Below, in pieces: positions 11,060 to 19,077 of a stretch of DNA of 64,000 bases. How positions within the stretch are numbered: position 1 is the first letter of the stretch; each line of letters begins with the position of its first letter. The DNA is from Mesorhizobium sp. C432A (lineage in GTDB: Bacteria; Pseudomonadota; Alphaproteobacteria; Rhizobiales; Rhizobiaceae): NCBI RefSeq assembly GCF_030323145.1, contig NZ_CP100470.1, positions 4,691,001 to 4,755,000 on the forward strand. The letters are read 5' to 3'. The notes beneath the pieces are model-generated. The model made no database searches and had not been told where the DNA came from. It saw only the letters and a list, made by a program, of their open reading frames with translations. The translations under genes were made by a program, and so were the position numbers.

Positions 11060-11581
11060 TTACTTCTGGCGCACACCGAAACTCTGGAATCCCGACCGCA
11101 TCAGCGGCTTCTTCGACGACAGCACACCGGAGTTGACGCCGGTCCAGCCAATCTCGCCCGACAGCTTGCCATATTCGATCTTCGGGCAGCGGTTCATCAC
11201 CACCTTGATACCGGCCGCCTCGGCACGCGTCGCCGCCTCGTCATCGCGCACGCCAAGCTGCATCCAGACGACTTTCGGCAAGGGGTCGAGCTTCAGCACC
11301 TCATCGACAATGCCGGGCACCGCTGCGGAGGCGCGAAAGATGTCGACCATGTCAACCGGCTCCGGCAGATCGGCAAGGCTGGCATAGGTCATGCGGCCGA
11401 GGATTTCCTTGCCGGCCTGCCCAGGATTGATCGGAAACACCGAAAAGCCCTTGGCCAGCAGATATTTCAGCACGAAAAAGCTCGGCCTGACATCGTTGGC
11501 CGACGCGCCGACCATGGCGATGGTCTTCACAGAATTGAGGATGCCGCCGATATAGGCATTGTCGTAGCTATCGTGATTCAC
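11060..11581 (-). CDS. CoA-binding domain protein
   Basis: A 173-residue single-domain protein of the CoA_binding_2 (YccU-like) family, a Rossmann fold related to the nucleotide-binding part of succinyl-CoA synthetase. Visible segments are TIAMVGASANDVRPSFFV, GFSVFPINPGQAGKEILG, VDMVDIFR and VVWMQLGVRDDEAATRAEAAG, ending in MNRCPKIEYG. The GTG start at 11581 overlaps the stop of the upstream ATPase gene by 4 bp (GTGA), so the two are translationally coupled. The role is not established for the family; CoA or nucleotide binding is expected. Confidence 0.88.
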   Translation of the reverse strand: MNHDSYDNAYIGGILNSVKTIAMVGASANDVRPSFFVLKYLLAKGFSVFPINPGQAGKEILGRMTYASLADLPEPVDMVDIFRASAAVPGIVDEVLKLDPLPKVVWMQLGVRDDEAATRAEAAGIKVVMNRCPKIEYGKLSGEIGWTGVNSGVLSSKKPLMRSGFQSFGVRQK

Positions 11582-12360
11582 TCGTCGGTCTCCCTCAGTG
11601 CTTCCTCCATAAAGGACTGCGGGTCCGTGCAGAAGTCGCGCATCATGCGAAAATGATCGGTATCGGTGAAATCTGTGGGGTCGAGGCCGAAACGGCTGAT
11701 GCGGAAGAGCCGCGCGCCGGGACAAGCCATCAGCAGCGGCGAATGCGTCGCCATGATCACTTGCGCCGTGCCTGACCGGTCCATGCGCCGCAGCATCTTC
11801 AACAATTCGATCTGCCGCGACGGCGACAGCGCGCTTTCGGGCTCGTCGAGGATGTAGATGCCTTGCCGGCGGCAGCGCTCCTCGAAAAAGCGAATGAACC
11901 CTTCGCCATGCGACCACGATAGAAAGTCCGGCGGCGGCGGTCCGAACGGGTCTTCGAGTGCCGCCTGGTCGAGATAGCGCGCGACCGAGTAAAAAGATTC
12001 GGCACGAAAGAACCAGCCGGCGGTGACTTTTGGCAGCCAGTGGCCGCGGAATGTATTCGCCAGTGCCGCACCGCTCTTGTCGATGGCGATGGAATGATCG
12101 ACCGGACGATAGCCCTTGCCGCCGCCGGCCTCGTCGTAACCGGCCAGCGCGCCGATGGCTTCCAGCAGTGTCGATTTGCCGGTGCCGTTTTCACCGACAA
12201 TGATGGTGATCGGCGTGGTGAATTCGATCTCGAATTCACGGCCGCGAAACAGCGGCAGGTTCCATGGATATTTTTCCCAATCTTCCACGCGCTCGGGGTC
12301 AATCAGGATGCGTTTGAGATAAGGCGCCTTAAGCCGGGTCAGTTGCTTGCGATAGCCCAT
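11578..12360 (-). CDS. AAA family ATPase, single ABC-type domain
   Basis: A 260-residue soluble ATPase of the SMC/ABC-related group. Walker A is GENGTGKST (56-64), a signature-like SHGEGF lies at 150-155, Walker B is YILDEPES (169-176) and the switch His is His206 in ATHSPLL. There is no transmembrane segment and no partner nuclease domain. Such stand-alone ATPases are widespread and mostly uncharacterised. It sits 8 bp after the VOC gene stop and overlaps the CoA-binding gene by 4 bp, so all three are probably one transcript. Confidence 0.88.
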   Translation of the reverse strand: MGYRKQLTRLKAPYLKRILIDPERVEDWEKYPWNLPLFRGREFEIEFTTPITIIVGENGTGKSTLLEAIGALAGYDEAGGGKGYRPVDHSIAIDKSGAALANTFRGHWLPKVTAGWFFRAESFYSVARYLDQAALEDPFGPPPPDFLSWSHGEGFIRFFEERCRRQGIYILDEPESALSPSRQIELLKMLRRMDRSGTAQVIMATHSPLLMACPGARLFRISRFGLDPTDFTDTDHFRMMRDFCTDPQSFMEEALRETDE

Positions 12361-12368
12361 GCGGACGC

Positions 12369-12791
12369 TCAGTCCGGCAGCGAGATGGTGCCGTCATCCG
12401 CGATCGGGAAGGCCGGATTGTGTGCGACTTCCCAGACATGGCCGTCGGCATCGGCGAAATATCCATACCAGCCGCCCCAGAAGGCGCGGCCTGCCGGCTT
12501 GACGATCCTGCCGCCGGCCTTCTCGGCGGCCGCCAGCACGTCGTCGACTTCGGCATCGGAGCGGGCGTTGTAGGCGAGGTAGACCGCCGACGGTGCTGCG
12601 GCGAAGGCAATGCCTGAATCCTCCTCGGCGCTTGGCCTCGGGAACAGGCCGAGAATGGCGCCGCCCATCTGGAAGAAGGCGACGCCATCGGTGATGCCGG
12701 CGTGGCGCTTCAAGCCCATGCCTTCGTAAAAGCGCACGGCGCGCTCGAGATCGTCGGTGGCGATGGTGATGATGGAGATGCGCGGTTCCAT
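12369..12791 (-). CDS. VOC (glyoxalase/bleomycin resistance) family protein
   Basis: A 140-residue protein with two beta-alpha-beta-beta-beta modules: RISIITIATDDLERAVRFYEGMGL in the first and YLAYNARSDAEVDDVLAAAEKAG...YGYFADADGHVWEVAHNP in the second. The ...DGHVWEVAHNP end supplies a metal-ligand Glu position in related glyoxalase I or dioxygenase proteins. The substrate cannot be told. It follows the enoyl-CoA hydratase gene by 11 bp and precedes the ATPase gene by 8 bp on the same strand. Confidence 0.88.
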   Translation of the reverse strand: MEPRISIITIATDDLERAVRFYEGMGLKRHAGITDGVAFFQMGGAILGLFPRPSAEEDSGIAFAAAPSAVYLAYNARSDAEVDDVLAAAEKAGGRIVKPAGRAFWGGWYGYFADADGHVWEVAHNPAFPIADDGTISLPD

Positions 12792-12802
12792 GGATCGAAA
12801 AC

Positions 12803-13623
12803 CTATTCGTCCGTCCATTCCGGTTTGCGCTTGCCGATGAAGGCGCCGATGCCTTCCTCGGCGTCGCGGGCCAGCATGTTCTCGACCATGACGCGGCCGG
12901 TATAGGCATACGCGTCCGCCAACCCCATCTCGGCCTGCGCGTAAAAGGCTTCCTTGCCGGTCTTGACCACCAGAGATGATTTGGAGGCAATGGTTTGCGC
13001 GTATTTGGTGACGATCTGATTCAGGTATTCGCGCGGCACGACGCGGTTGACCAGGCCGAATTCCTTGGCGGTTGCGGCATCGATGGTCTCGCCGGTGAGC
13101 AGCATTTCCATGGCGTGCTTGTGAGACACGTTGCGTGACAGCGCCACCATCGGCGTCGAACAAAACAGGCCGATATTGACGCCCGGCGTGCAGAAGGTCG
13201 CTTCATGCGAGGCAATGGCGAGGTCGCAACTGCAAACCAGTTGCAGCCCCGCAGCGGTGGCTAGGCCATCGACTTCGGCGATGATCGGGAGCGGATGGCG
13301 CACGATCTGCTGCATCAACGCCGCGCAAGCCGAAAATGTCTGCTCGAAAACCCCTTGCCCTTGTCGGCGTCGGCGCGGCGCGCGGTCATTTCCTTGAGAT
13401 CGTGACCGGCGCAGAAGACTTTCCCGGCGGCCGCCAAGACGATGACGCGGACCGATTTGTTGGCCTTGGCACGGTCGAGCTCGGCGCTCAATGCCGCCAT
13501 GACGGAAAGCGACAAGGCATTGGCGGGCGGATTGGCGAGCGTCAGGCGCAGCACGCCCTTGTCCAGCCCGGCGATGACCGGCCCGTCTATGGCAACAGGT
13601 TTGATCGAAAGGATTTCGGCCAT
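12803..13623 (-). pseudogene. enoyl-CoA hydratase/isomerase, single-base frameshift
   Basis: Two overlapping frames together make one crotonase. MAEILSIKPVAIDG to GHDLKEMTARRADADKGKG is in one frame; a second frame from 13318 down carries LMQQIVRHPLPIIAEVDG, the oxyanion-hole region LATAAGLQLVCSCDLAIAS, and a normal C-terminus ending KRKPEWTDE. Adding one T to the minus-strand run GGGGTTTT (13347-13354) restores GFFEQTFSACAALMQQIV and a 273-aa protein of normal length. Either the gene is inactivated or one base is missing from the assembly. If intact it would hydrate enoyl-CoA thioesters in fatty-acid or amino-acid breakdown. It is divergent from the thioesterase gene. Confidence 0.85.
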
Positions 13624-13768
13624 GACAAGGGTCTCCGCGATTCCGCCGGGCGCCGCCAGACTATCTAATATCGGATCGAGTTTCATCAACACCCATCGCT
13701 TGCGCCAAGGTGTTGCCAGAAGCGCATCATTGCGTTCATACAGGCCCGGCATAGAACGAGAGACCGAC

Positions 13769-14233
13769 ATGCCCGCCCAGGATAATCTCAAGCCGGTGCT
13801 GACGGCGGCTGAAGTCAATGCGCTGATGGCCAGCGTCTACCCGCAGCTCAACGACGAGTTCACGTCGTATGAGGCGCTCGACGTTTTCCCTGGCGGCTGC
13901 ACTGTGCGGCTCAACGCCAACGAACGGCATTTGCGTCCCGGCGGCACGGTATCGGGTCCGTCGCTGTTCACGCTGGCCGACATTGGCGGCTATGTCTGCG
14001 TGCTCAGCCATGCCGGGCCGGATGCGCTTTCGGTTACCGTCAACCTCAACATCAATTTCGTCCGCAAGGCCGAGGCCGGCCCGATCGACGGCCATTGCCG
14101 CATCCTAAAGCTGGGCAAGAGCCTGATGGTGTTCGATATCGACATCGTCGGCGGACCGAGGGAACACACGGTAGCGCATGCGACCGGCACCTATTCGATC
14201 CCGCCGAAGCGCGCCGCCGATGTGGTAAAATAA
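13769..14233 (+). CDS. PaaI-family hotdog thioesterase
   Basis: A 154-residue hotdog-fold acyl-CoA thioesterase of the PaaI/DUF4442-like group. The characteristic segment is NERHLRPGGTVSGPSLFTLADIGGYV, the HxxPGGxxxGGxxxxLAD-type active-site helix, followed by SVTVNLNINFVRKAEAGP. It hydrolyses acyl-CoA thioesters in the cytoplasm. It is divergent from the enoyl-CoA hydratase gene 146 bp away, and a shared role in acyl-CoA turnover is a reasonable guess. The ATG at 13769 is preceded by GAGAG. Confidence 0.88.
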   Translation: MPAQDNLKPVLTAAEVNALMASVYPQLNDEFTSYEALDVFPGGCTVRLNANERHLRPGGTVSGPSLFTLADIGGYVCVLSHAGPDALSVTVNLNINFVRKAEAGPIDGHCRILKLGKSLMVFDIDIVGGPREHTVAHATGTYSIPPKRAADVVK

Positions 14234-14295
14234 CACCTTTTGGTCAAACCTTTGTTTTTATTACACTTTGCGAGCAGACGTGCGTTTCCTGCGCC

Positions 14296-14324
14296 TTGAC
14301 GTGCCCACTCCCCTCGCCTATAAG
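14296..14324 (+). promoter_or_regulatory. sigma-70 type promoter of rplM-rpsI
   Basis: TTGACG (14296-14301) and TATAAG (14319-14324) are separated by exactly 17 bp, close to the ideal housekeeping promoter. Initiation would fall near 14331, leaving a leader of about 118 nt before rplM. Confidence 0.7.
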
Positions 14325-14340
14325 CCGTCACGAAGCAGCG

Positions 14341-14377
14341 GCCCGCAAAGGCCGCCGTTTTGTTATTGGCGGCGGGC
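14341..14377 (+). promoter_or_regulatory. leader hairpin upstream of rplM
   Basis: Within the predicted leader, GCCGCC (14351-14356) pairs with GGCGGC (14368-14373). The flanking GCCC (14341-14344) and GGGC (14374-14377) can extend the stem across a bulge. In other bacteria the rplM leader is a target for autoregulation by L13; such a role here is only inferred from position. Confidence 0.35.
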
Positions 14378-14448
14378 AAGTGCCTTGTCGCCAATCCAAG
14401 CAACAAGAAACGCCTTCTTCGGAAGGTCAAAATTGAAAGCAGAAATCC

Positions 14449-14913
14449 ATGGCAACCTTTTCGCAGAAGCCTGCGGATGTGGTGAAGAAGTGGGTGCTGA
14501 TCGACGCCGAGGGTCTCGTCGTCGGCCGTCTCGCCACTGTCATCGCCAATCATCTTCGCGGCAAGCACAAGCCCACCTTCACCCCGCATGTCGACGACGG
14601 CGATAACGTCATCGTCATCAATGCCGACAAGGTGGTGTTCACCGGCAAGAAGTTCACCGACAAGGTCTATTACTGGCACACCGGTCACCCCGGCGGCATC
14701 AAGGAGCGCACCGCGCGCCAGCTGCTCGAGGGCCGTTTCCCCGAGCGTGTCGTCGAGAAGGCCGTCGAACGCATGATCCCGCGCGGGCCGCTCGGCCGTC
14801 GCCAGATGAAGAACCTCCGCGTCTATGCAGGCACGGAACATCCGCATGTCGCCCAGCAGCCCGTCACCCTCGACGTCGGCGCGCTGAACGCCAAGAACAA
14901 GAAGGTTGCATAA
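14449..14913 (+). CDS. rplM: 50S ribosomal protein L13
   Basis: L13 (154 aa) assembles early onto 23S r[42 protein letters not shown] and the C-terminal [18 protein letters not shown] are textbook L13 segments. Full length. It forms a two-gene operon with rpsI, whose start lies 1 bp after the rplM stop, as in most bacteria. Confidence 0.98.
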   Translation: MATFSQKPADVVKKWVLIDAEGLVVGRLATVIANHLRGKHKPTFTPHVDDGDNVIVINADKVVFTGKKFTDKVYYWHTGHPGGIKERTARQLLEGRFPERVVEKAVERMIPRGPLGRRQMKNLRVYAGTEHPHVAQQPVTLDVGALNAKNKKVA

Positions 14914-14914
14914 G

Positions 14915-15397
14915 ATGGCTGAGCTTTCCTCGCTCGCAGAATTGGGCGCCGCCACCGGCAACACCAACACCCAGCCGGCAGCACCCGTCCATGTCCAGAA
15001 GCTCGACAAGTCGGGCCGCGCCTATGCCACCGGCAAGCGCAAGAACGCCATCGCCCGCGTCTGGGTGAAGCCGGGTTCGGGCAAGATCGTCGTCAACGAC
15101 AAGGAATTCGCGACCTATTTCGCGCGTCCGGTCCTGCAGATGATCCTCAACCAGCCGATCATCGCTTCCAACCGCGCCGGCCAGTACGACATCGTCGCCA
15201 CCGTCATCGGCGGCGGCCTCTCCGGCCAAGCCGGTGCCGTTCGTCACGGCATTTCCAAGGCGCTGACCTACTACGAGCCGGCACTGCGCGCCGTGCTCAA
15301 GAAGGGCGGCTTCCTGACCCGCGACAGCCGCGTCGTCGAGCGCAAGAAGTACGGCAAGGCGAAGGCCCGTCGTTCCTTCCAGTTCTCGAAGCGCTAA
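14915..15397 (+). CDS. rpsI: 30S ribosomal protein S9
   Basis: S9 (160 aa) is a small-subunit protein whose C-terminal tail reaches the P-site tRNA. The core begins at [21 protein letters not shown] and ends with [11 protein letters not shown], the conserved basic tail. An N-terminal extension of about 30 residues rich in Ala, Thr and Pro is typical of rhizobial S9. The ATG at 14915 nearly abuts the rplM stop. Confidence 0.98.
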   Translation: MAELSSLAELGAATGNTNTQPAAPVHVQKLDKSGRAYATGKRKNAIARVWVKPGSGKIVVNDKEFATYFARPVLQMILNQPIIASNRAGQYDIVATVIGGGLSGQAGAVRHGISKALTYYEPALRAVLKKGGFLTRDSRVVERKKYGKAKARRSFQFSKR

Positions 15398-15420
15398 GCG
15401 CTGCGACGTTCCAGACATCG

Positions 15421-15450
15421 AAAGGCCGCCTCCGGGCGGCCTTTTCTTTT
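15421..15450 (+). terminator. intrinsic terminator after rpsI
   Basis: GGCCGCC / GGCGGCC with a 4-nt loop is followed by TTTTCTTTT, 23 bp past the rpsI stop. It ends the ribosomal protein operon just before the family-A repeat. Confidence 0.9.
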
Positions 15451-15462
15451 GGGTCTCGGCAG

Positions 15463-15641
15463 TCACCCCACCCGGCGCTTCGCGCCGACCTCCCCATCGA
15501 GGGGAGGTAGGAGGTCGCGGCAGTTTTGCCGCCCGGACAATCCACGATGGTCCAGCGGCTAGCAAACCAGTTCGACCATAAAAACGCGGCACCCTACCTC
15601 CCCTCGATGGGGAGGTCGGCGCGAAGCGCCGGGTGGGGTGA
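15463..15641. repeat. family-A long inverted repeat, copy 1
   Basis: Two 48-bp arms (15463-15510 and 15594-15641) are perfect reverse complements, separated by 83 bp. Each arm holds two small hairpins: GGCGCTTCGCGCC, and CCTCCCC facing GGGGAGG. It lies between the convergent rpsI and lysR genes. The same arms recur at 17549-17709. No ORF or transposase is inside, so it is a non-autonomous, MITE-like or extragenic palindromic element. Confidence 0.9.
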
Positions 15642-15664
15642 TGGCGCCGGCCTCGGTTCAAGTC

Positions 15665-16564
15665 TCAGAACTTGCCGGCCTTGATGTAATCGATAAACGC
15701 CCGTAGCGGCGCTGGAACCAGACGCCGTCCGGGATAGTACAGAAATGGTCCGGGAAAACTCTGCCACCACGGTTCGAGCACGGGCTCCAGGGCGCCGCTT
15801 TCGAAGTGAGGGCGAAGCCAGCCCTCGAAGAGAGCGACGATGCCGCTGCCGGCAATGGCCGCATGGACGGCAAGATCGCTCGCCCCGCCGATCCGCACGA
15901 TCAACGGCCCCGTCGTGTCGACACGCACCACCTCGCCGTCGCGCTCGAATTCCCACGGCAGCATCGCACCGCTGGCAAAACGACCGCGCAGACAAGCATG
16001 GCCAAGCAGGTCGCTCGGGTGCTGCGGCCGCCCATGGCGCTCGAGATAGGCGGGGCTGGCGCCAGTGGCGAAGCGCTGGACGCGCGGTCCGATCGGCACC
16101 GCGATCATGTCCTGCTCCAGTCGCTCGTCATAGCGGATGCCGGCGTCGCAGCCCGCCGCCAGCACGTCGACGAAGTTCTCATCGGCGATGACCTCCAGCC
16201 GAATGCCGGGATAGGCGGCGAGGAAGCCCGGAACGATGTCGGGCAATATCAGCCGCGCGGCGCTGACCGGGACGTTGAGGCGCAGCGAACCAGCCGGCCT
16301 GTCGCGAAAGCCATTGACCACGTCGAGGGCCGCCTCCACCTCCGACAGCGCCGGGCCAAGCCGTCCGAGCAGGCTGAGACCTGCGTCGGTCGGAACGACG
16401 CTGCGTGTCGTGCGGTTGAACAGCCTGACGCCGAGCTGCGTCTCCAGGCGGCGCACCGCTTCGCTCAGGCCCGACGCGCTGCCGCCGCCGGCGCGAGCCC
16501 CTTCGCGAAAGCCGCCGGCACGCGCCACCGTCACGAAAGCGTTCAGATCGCCAAGGTCCATCAT
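15665..16564 (-). CDS. LysR family transcriptional regulator
   Basis: A 299-residue LysR regulator. The N-terminal winged helix-turn-helix (about 4-62: LNAFVTVARAGGFREGAR...SGLSEAVRRLETQLGVRLFNRTTRSV) is followed by the periplasmic-binding-like effector domain (about 90-295). It is divergent from the aldo/keto reductase gene with 91 bp between starts. LysR proteins typically control such divergent partners, so that gene is the likely target. The effector is unknown. The HTH region carries extra Gly/Ala (RAGGGSASG), common in this subgroup. Confidence 0.93.
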   Translation of the reverse strand: MMDLGDLNAFVTVARAGGFREGARAGGGSASGLSEAVRRLETQLGVRLFNRTTRSVVPTDAGLSLLGRLGPALSEVEAALDVVNGFRDRPAGSLRLNVPVSAARLILPDIVPGFLAAYPGIRLEVIADENFVDVLAAGCDAGIRYDERLEQDMIAVPIGPRVQRFATGASPAYLERHGRPQHPSDLLGHACLRGRFASGAMLPWEFERDGEVVRVDTTGPLIVRIGGASDLAVHAAIAGSGIVALFEGWLRPHFESGALEPVLEPWWQSFPGPFLYYPGRRLVPAPLRAFIDYIKAGKF

Positions 16565-16585
16565 TGTTCGCCATTCCGCACAAGC

Positions 16586-16599
16586 TGTACGGATTGTAC
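16586..16599. promoter_or_regulatory. candidate LysR box
   Basis: TGTACGGATTGTAC lies in the 91-bp space between the divergent lysR and aldo/keto reductase genes. It fits the T-N11-A LysR pattern (T16586, A16598) and has two GTAC half-sites 5 bp apart. Confidence 0.4.
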
Positions 16600-16655
16600 C
16601 TTATTATCCCGAGGTTGAGCAGCGTCTATCTTCGCCTCCTCAAAGGAGACCGACC

Positions 16656-17528
16656 ATGTCCACCATCCAAAAATCCGGCACATTCACCCTCGGCAGCCAC
16701 ACCGTGAAACGGCTCGGCTACGGCGCCATGCAACTTGCCGGCCCGCACGTTTTCGGTCCGCCGAAGAATCATGACGCGGCCATTGCAGTGCTGCGCGAAG
16801 CAGTGGCGTCCGGGGTCAACCACATCGACACCAGCGACTATTATGGCCCGCATGTCACCAACCAGCTGATCCGCGAAGCGCTGGCGCCCTATCCGCAAGA
16901 CCTCGTCATCGTCACAAAGATCGGGGCGCGGCGCGGCAGCGACGGCTCATGGCTGCCTGCCTATTCCGCCAAGGAACTTGAGCAGGCCGTGCACGATAAT
17001 CTCAGGAATCTCGGTCTTCAGGTGCTGGATGTCGTCAATCTGCGCATCATGTTCGGGGTGATGGGTCCCGCCGAGGGCTCGATCGAGCCGCAGTTGACCG
17101 CGCTTGCCGAACTGCAGCGCAAGGGTCTGGTGCGCCATATCGGCCTGAGCAACGTCACCCCAGCGCAGGTCGAGGAAGGCCGTGGGATCGCCGAGATCGT
17201 CTGCGTGCAGAACCAGTACAATCTGGCGCATCGCGACGACGACGGGTTGATCGATGAACTGGCGCGCGCCGGTATCGCCTACACGCCGTTCTTCCCGCTC
17301 GGCGGTTTCAGCCCGCTGCAGTCGTCGACCTTGTCGGATGTGGCCGCGCGGCTCGGCGCCACACCCTTGCAGGTTGCGCTCGCCTGGCTGCTGCGCCGCT
17401 CGCCGAACATCCTGCTGATCCCGGGGACGTCGTCGATCGGGCATTTGAGAGAGAACCTGGCGGCGGCGGAACTGGAGCTGTCGGCCGATGTGCTAAGGGA
17501 ATTGGATGGGGTGGCGAAAGCGGCGTGA
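16656..17528 (+). CDS. aldo/keto reductase (YdbC-like)
   Basis: A 290-residue NADPH-dependent oxidoreductase. The catalytic Asp58 (HIDTS), the Tyr62/Tyr63 pair (DYYGP) and Lys88 (VIVTKIG) are in place. The usual barrel-strand His is Asn128 in DVVNLR, a feature I recall in the YdbC-type subgroup, whose E. coli member reduces pyridoxal. The C-terminal NADP site PGTSSIGHLRENLAAA is intact. AAAGGAG precedes the ATG. It is divergent from and probably regulated by the LysR gene. Confidence 0.9.
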   Translation: MSTIQKSGTFTLGSHTVKRLGYGAMQLAGPHVFGPPKNHDAAIAVLREAVASGVNHIDTSDYYGPHVTNQLIREALAPYPQDLVIVTKIGARRGSDGSWLPAYSAKELEQAVHDNLRNLGLQVLDVVNLRIMFGVMGPAEGSIEPQLTALAELQRKGLVRHIGLSNVTPAQVEEGRGIAEIVCVQNQYNLAHRDDDGLIDELARAGIAYTPFFPLGGFSPLQSSTLSDVAARLGATPLQVALAWLLRRSPNILLIPGTSSIGHLRENLAAAELELSADVLRELDGVAKAA

Positions 17529-17548
17529 AGATTTTGCGGGCGGCGCTG

Positions 17549-17709
17549 TCACCCCACCCGCGCCTTCGGCGCGACCTCCCCATCGAGGGGAGGTAGGAGG
17601 TCGCGGCAGCCTTGCATGCCTCGCAATCGCTACGACTGTCGGAATCTAAAGCGCCAACGCCCTACCTCCCCTCGATGGGGAGGTCGGCGCGCAGCGCCGG
17701 GTGGGGTGA
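17549..17709. repeat. family-A long inverted repeat, copy 2
   Basis: The arms 17549-17596 and 17662-17709 match those at 15463-15641. They differ between themselves in the small internal hairpin (CGCGCCTTCGGCGCG against CGGCGCTGCGCGCCG), where the changes keep the local stem. The 13 bp after the left arm also match copy 1. It follows the aldo/keto reductase gene and abuts a decayed gene fragment. Confidence 0.9.
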
Positions 17710-17719
17710 TGGCGCCGAC

Positions 17720-17985
17720 GTACGATTTCTAATTGATACTCGCCGTATTCGCGGCTCGGCCGGCTTCGCCTCATCCACATAAGGCACCCTAAACCCGTTG
17801 GCCCCCAGCCAGCCAATGGCAGCCTTCGGTTCGTCGGTCTGGATGATGGTGGCGCCGCGTTCGGCCCAGAAACCGTGGTCTCGGCCGGCATGCCGGCCTG
17901 CACCGCCAGTTCATCGCCGCAGCCGCCGGAGAGGAAGCCGCCGGGCCTTGCACCTTGGCGATACAAGTCCTTCGCCAAGCTGTGA
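17720..17985 (-). pseudogene. glycerophosphodiester phosphodiesterase C-terminal remnant
   Basis: Reading the minus strand from about 17871 gives FWAERGATIIQTDEPKAAI followed by GWLGANGFRVPYV. This is the C-terminal strand and helix of glycerophosphodiester phosphodiesterases, where the chain meets the last barrel strand (IIQTD). The preceding 100 bp, in another frame, read LYRQGARPGGFLSGGCG...VQAGMPAE; adding one base near 17884 would join the two. The catalytic N-terminal region (HRG motif) is absent and the frame runs into the family-A repeat. About 90 residues of a roughly 250-300 residue enzyme remain, so it cannot be functional. Confidence 0.6.
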
Positions 17986-18046
17986 CTGGCATCTTGCGTG
18001 CCGGTTCTGTAGTTGTGGCAGCCCGATGAACAAAGAAGGACCCGTA

Positions 18047-19048
18047 ATGGCGAACCAGACCATCGACAACGCGTTCACCGCCCGCTCCAAGACGGGGCCT
18101 TCCTTCGAGCCGACCTATGCCGGCGCGCTGTCGTTCATGCGGCGCAAATACACCAAGGATGCAAAGGGCGCGGACGCCGTCGTGTGGGGCATTCCGTTCG
18201 ATGCCGCCGTCACCAACCGGCCGGGCGCGCGCTTCGGGCCGCAGGCGATCCGCCGCGCCTCGGCGATCCTCGACAACGACCCGCAATATCCGTTCTCGCG
18301 CGACCTGTTCGAACATCTCGCCGTCATCGACTATGGCGATTGCCTGCTCGATTCGGGCAATCACCAGAAGACACCAGGCACGATCGAGCGCGAGGCGGCG
18401 AAGATCCTGAAATCGGGTGCCTTCCTGTTGTCGCTCGGCGGCGACCATTTCGTCACCTGGCCGCTGCTCAAGGCGCATGCCGCCATCCATGGGCCGCTGG
18501 CGCTGGTGCAGTTCGACGCGCATCAGGACACCTGGCCTGACGATGGCAAGCGCATCGACCACGGTTCGTTCGTCGGGCGCGCCGTCAATGAGGGCATCAT
18601 CGATCCTGATCGTTCGATCCAGATCGGCATCCGCACGCATGCCCCCGATACGTTCGGCATCAAGATCCTTTACGGTCACGAGATCGAGGAGATGCGGGCT
18701 TCCGACATCGCCTATGCGATCGTCGACCGCACCGGCGGCAGGAAGACCTATCTCACCTTCGACATCGACTGCCTCGACCCGGCCTTTGCGCCCGGCACCG
18801 GCACGCCGGTTGCCGGCGGACCGTCCTCGGCGAAAATCCTGTCGACGCTGCGCCAGCTCGGCCAAGTCGATATTGTCGGCGCCGACGTCGTCGAGGTTGC
18901 GCCGGCCTATGATCACGCCGATATAACGGCGATCGCCGGCTCGATGGTGGCCATGCACTATCTCGGCCTGGTGGCCGAGCGAAAAGCGCGGGCGGAAGAG
19001 CTGAACAGCGGCAACCATGGCGCGGCAAACCATGGCCAGGGCATATAG
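18047..19048 (+). CDS. speB: agmatinase
   Basis: A 333-residue ureohydrolase that splits agmatine to putrescine and urea. All binuclear manganese ligands are visible: His134 (GGDH), Asp157, His159 and Asp161 (FDAHQD), and Asp239 and Asp241 (DIDCLDPAFAPGTGTP). Length and GIPFDAAVTNRPGARFGPQAIR fit SpeB rather than arginase; other guanidino substrates are possible in this family. The start at 18047 follows GAAGGA; an in-frame ATG 21 bp upstream is less well placed. argC follows 29 bp downstream. Confidence 0.9.
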   Translation: MANQTIDNAFTARSKTGPSFEPTYAGALSFMRRKYTKDAKGADAVVWGIPFDAAVTNRPGARFGPQAIRRASAILDNDPQYPFSRDLFEHLAVIDYGDCLLDSGNHQKTPGTIEREAAKILKSGAFLLSLGGDHFVTWPLLKAHAAIHGPLALVQFDAHQDTWPDDGKRIDHGSFVGRAVNEGIIDPDRSIQIGIRTHAPDTFGIKILYGHEIEEMRASDIAYAIVDRTGGRKTYLTFDIDCLDPAFAPGTGTPVAGGPSSAKILSTLRQLGQVDIVGADVVEVAPAYDHADITAIAGSMVAMHYLGLVAERKARAEELNSGNHGAANHGQGI

Positions 19049-19077
19049 GCCTGAATTAGCAGGGAATTGACGGGCAC

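Noticed and set aside
17646..17978. 110-codon minus-strand frame as a new gene
   Set aside because: Its C-terminal part is translated family-A repeat and the rest is the out-of-frame phosphodiesterase remnant.
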